From: Bacteroidales bacterium UBA3844
Lineage (GTDB): Bacteria > Bacteroidota > Bacteroidia > Bacteroidales > Paludibacteraceae
Assembly: GCA_002392915.1 (NCBI GenBank)
Contig: DGHQ01000009.1
Coordinates: 1-6,509 of the forward strand
Reading direction: 5' to 3'
DNA: 6,509 nucleotides
Position 1 is the stretch's first letter. Each line of letters starts with the position of its first letter. The notes beneath the pieces are model-generated. The model saw only the letters and a program-made list of their open reading frames with translations, was not told the origin of the DNA and did not search any database. The translations under genes and the position numbers were made by a program. Of this stretch, positions 4,387 through 6,509 are shown one piece after another.

Positions 4387-6509
4387 AAACATTCCAGTTG
4401 GGTCTGTCGCATTCACCGGATTTCCCATACAATAATTATACGGGCTCATTCCAGCATACTTCTCCCACATAGGATCCACACTCAACCACATTGCTCCTGT
4501 AGGATCAAGATAGCGAGCTCCATAGTAATACAAACCAGTCTCGTTATCTAGTTCCTTGGCATTAAATAGATAGTTTGTTGAGAAAGAATTGTTTCTTTCT
4601 TCCACAAACACCTCTCCGTATGGAATGTATTCGATGTGCTGGGCAATGTTTCCATCGACATCAGTGACATAAGATGTAGATCCAAGATGGTCGGGATGAT
4701 AGAAGAAGATAAGCTTTTCTTCCTCCTCTGAATCCATTGTGGAATCTGGCAACACATCCTCTTTCTCGGCCTCTTCATAGTCTATTCCAAGGGATTCATA
4801 GCGGGCTTTGATTGTGGTAGCAAGATTATCGGTTTTCTTCAATCCTCCTGCCTGCTCCACTCTTCTCGGATCTGCTCCGAAGCCATCTTCATTGCCTAAT
4901 TTCGAAGCAATTCGCTGACTTGCCGCATAGATATGCTTTGTGTAGGCTCCACCATTCGACACTACGAAGTATGGGCTGACGTATGCTGTGAATTTGCAAA
5001 TATTGGCGTTTCCACCGACTTTTTTGCCATTCACATGCACCATCTCGCTCTCGCTTGTCAACTTCACTGTTCTTTCGCCAGCGGCATCATAGAAATAGCA
5101 TGAGACGCTTCCGTTGTTGTTGACGGCAAGTAGGCGGTTCTCCTCATCCCATAGGAAGGATTTCAACACGTCTTTCTCTTCTGTCGCCTCTGTAGTTTCA
5201 GGTTCCAAGGAAGCCACAGACACCGATGTCATGTTTCCGTTGGCATCAAACTCATAATTTTGAACATGCTGATTGTCAGCTAATTTTGCATCAACATCAC
5301 TTACCTCTCCGTCCACATTATACTGCTTCGTCTCCACCGATGCAAGTTGCATTGGGTTGTCGGTGCTGTAGTTGTAGCTGAACTCATGTCCTGCCGAAAG
5401 TGTGCCGGCAAACTGCAAGTTGGTCTGAGTCATCGTCATCTTCTTGCTCGTGATGTTGTAGAGGTTGTCGTAACCCATCTCAAGCTGATAATTTGCTGTC
5501 TTGTTGCCATCAAACGAGTTGAAGTCGCCTGTCGCTGTTTTCAGTCTGTGCCAGTCGTCATACGTATATGTATGGCTCATCGTTCCGCCGATTTCCGCAT
5601 TCAACGCCTTTTCTCTGTCTATGTCATTGACAACGCTCAAAATGTTGTTCACTTTGTCGTATGTATACGTGTTGTTCAAGAAAACTTTTTCTTCCTTGTT
5701 GGCAACCGTCATGTTCTTCAATCGGCGTAATCCGTCCTCATACTTATACGTTGTCTCTGTGCCGTTTCCATATCTGATGAAAGATCGCTGCTCGTACTCA
5801 TCATATTTGATTTCGTCGATATACGTGCAAATATAATTCTTTTGACCAAGAATCTTCTTCAACTGACCTCCCAAATTATAATAATATTTGATTTTCTCGC
5901 CGTCCGGATAGATCATCTCCTGGATTCGGTTCCATGAATCATACTTCCATTCTGTCGTATATGTAGCCACGTCGATGCCAGGGATGATGATAGTGCGACG
6001 GATCTTCTCCACCTCGCCCATCTTGCCATAGAAGTACTCCTGGGCTCCGCTTCCGTCCTCCACCAATGCAAGTCGTCCGACTCTGTTATGCTTTGCGTCC
6101 ACGCCTCCGTAAGTGTATTTCACATTGTTCTTCCACTTGTTGTTGCCGTATATCTGCTCCACCAAGCGGTTGTACTCATATTTGTATGTCACCACGTCGC
6201 CCTTGCCTGTAGTCTTTGTCAAGACGTTGCCAAGATTGTCGTATGTGAATGTCGTCGTTCCTGCGGAAGGATTAGCCACCGACAGTTTGCGGCCTGCCAT
6301 ATCGTAAGTATACTCAGTGAAATTACCTGCAGGGTCTGTGACTTTAAGAAGCTGACCTATTCCGTCGAAATCGAATTCCGTCGTCGCAGGATCTCCTCCG
6401 TCTTTATCTTTATGGTGCTTGACTGTCTTCAATGTATGCTCCGTTCCATCGATATACGCATCAGCAATCATACCCTCCGCATCGGTGACTGTCGTCTTCA
6501 ATTTGTCAT
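3736..6509 (-). CDS. Rhs/YD-repeat polymorphic toxin with C-terminal metallopeptidase-like tip (5' end missing)
   Basis: The frame is open to the right edge. The first possible internal start is TTG 6501 (numbering here), but with no start-site context it is surely the middle of a longer protein. Residues 1 to about 590 are YD/Rhs repeats (FTYDNLGNV, YDSWNRIQEMIYPDG, YTYDDWHRL, YEFDANGNM, LWDEENRLLAV), which in this family wrap into a hollow shell around the toxin. Residues 599-705 are the conserved Rhs core, ending in P-x4-DPTG, the signature linked to autoproteolytic release of the tip. Residues 706-921 are the variable tip with HEYGH (825-829, bases 4015-4029), GDQRTNG and TGHRGID (873-879). 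It is followed 3 nt later by the probable immunity gene. The secretion route (type VI, type IX or other) cannot be told because the N-terminus and neighbours are outside the window. The Rhs identity is very secure; the protease role is inferred from the motif. Confidence 0.95.
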   Translation of the reverse strand, partial: DKLKTTVTDAEGMIADAYIDGTEHTLKTVKHHKDKDGGDPATTEFDFDGIGQLLKVTDPAGNFTEYTYDMAGRKLSVANPSAGTTTFTYDNLGNVLTKTTGKGDVVTYKYEYNRLVEQIYGNNKWKNNVKYTYGGVDAKHNRVGRLALVEDGSGAQEYFYGKMGEVEKIRRTIIIPGIDVATYTTEWKYDSWNRIQEMIYPDGEKIKYYYNLGGQLKKILGQKNYICTYIDEIKYDEYEQRSFIRYGNGTETTYKYEDGLRRLKNMTVANKEEKVFLNNTYTYDKVNNILSVVNDIDREKALNAEIGGTMSHTYTYDDWHRLKTATGDFNSFDGNKTANYQLEMGYDNLYNITSKKMTMTQTNLQFAGTLSAGHEFSYNYSTDNPMQLASVETKQYNVDGEVSDVDAKLADNQHVQNYEFDANGNMTSVSVASLEPETTEATEEKDVLKSFLWDEENRLLAVNNNGSVSCYFYDAAGERTVKLTSESEMVHVNGKKVGGNANICKFTAYVSPYFVVSNGGAYTKHIYAASQRIASKLGNEDGFGADPRRVEQAGGLKKTDNLATTIKARYESLGIDYEEAEKEDVLPDSTMDSEEEEKLIFFYHPDHLGSTSYVTDVDGNIAQHIEYIPYGEVFVEERNNSFSTNYLFNAKELDNETGLYYYGARYLDPTGAMWLSVDPMWEKYAGMSPYNYCMGNPVNATDPTGMFKVKQYSDEELNNFNLERSELERFESIVKNADKLLNQQVLDVINKTTGVSVDQIKKDFKYGDGPTIAITSTWLAEGNNETITICADAIKWLASTNASDIDDKAKCKMLSRNVMAVAMFIFHEYGHIGDQRTNGGMNSGQKSDGMNDDCDVDYGSTKSIREGKQEWKRAKTGHRGIDVTKLGFKADVSINNSGEFNIIIPNSSPYLKNNAILKILNVK
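5232..5580. repeat. Rhs shell block duplicated at 1-349
   Basis: This part of the long gene is repeated at the left edge of the window. The central 122 bp (132-253 there, from about 5361 here) is base-for-base identical. The flanks encode diverged residues (for example VSDVDAKLADNQH versus IADVDEALAKNIH). Such sharp switches between identity and divergence suggest gene conversion or recombination between the copies. Confidence 0.8.

Overview
The window looks like a Bacteroidota genome, probably a Bacteroidales/Prevotella-type gut or rumen lineage. The Rhs core uses the Bacteroidales style of wording (HPDHLGSTSYVTD, LFNAKELDNETG, YYGARYLDPTG, SPYNYCMGNPV), Shine-Dalgarno sequences are weak or absent, and intergenic DNA is AT-rich. 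This assignment rests on family resemblance, not on a database match. Every gene I can support lies on the minus strand, so the window is best read from right to left.

Layout in the direction of transcription. (1) 6509-3736: the C-terminal 921+ residues of a large Rhs/YD-repeat polymorphic toxin whose 5' end is outside the window. It ends in a 216-residue HExxH metallopeptidase-like toxin tip. (2) 3732-3271: a small exported cysteine-rich protein 3 nt downstream, the probable immunity protein. (3) 3270-2798: no gene, but a tandem run of structured repeats (R5, R4, R3). (4) 2797-1340: a displaced 3' fragment of the same Rhs gene carrying a second, diverged copy of the same metallopeptidase tip. 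(5) 1352-810: its exported partner, overlapping by 13 nt. (6) 809-440: no supported gene, but repeat R2 and other hairpins. (7) from about 349 (frame open to 439 or 541) to 1: the start of a third Rhs fragment that runs off the left edge after repeat R1.

This is an array of one long Rhs effector followed by orphan Rhs tips. A tip consists of a homology block, a new toxin and a new immunity gene. Homologous recombination between the near-identical Rhs blocks could swap an orphan tip onto the expressed gene, a mode known for enterobacterial Rhs/Cdi loci. Both visible toxins are diverged members of one metallopeptidase family. Both partners have signal peptides, which points to action and neutralisation in the cell envelope.

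The least explained element is a repeat of about 120-155 bp, present four times plus one solo hairpin, always in the same orientation. It lies in each gap between an immunity gene and the next Rhs fragment, and in both displaced fragments its terminal hairpin starts exactly where Rhs homology ends. Read as minus-strand RNA, that hairpin has a GUAA (GNRA) tetraloop and tandem G-A pairs between covarying helices. No tRNA, rRNA, CRISPR array or transposase gene was found.
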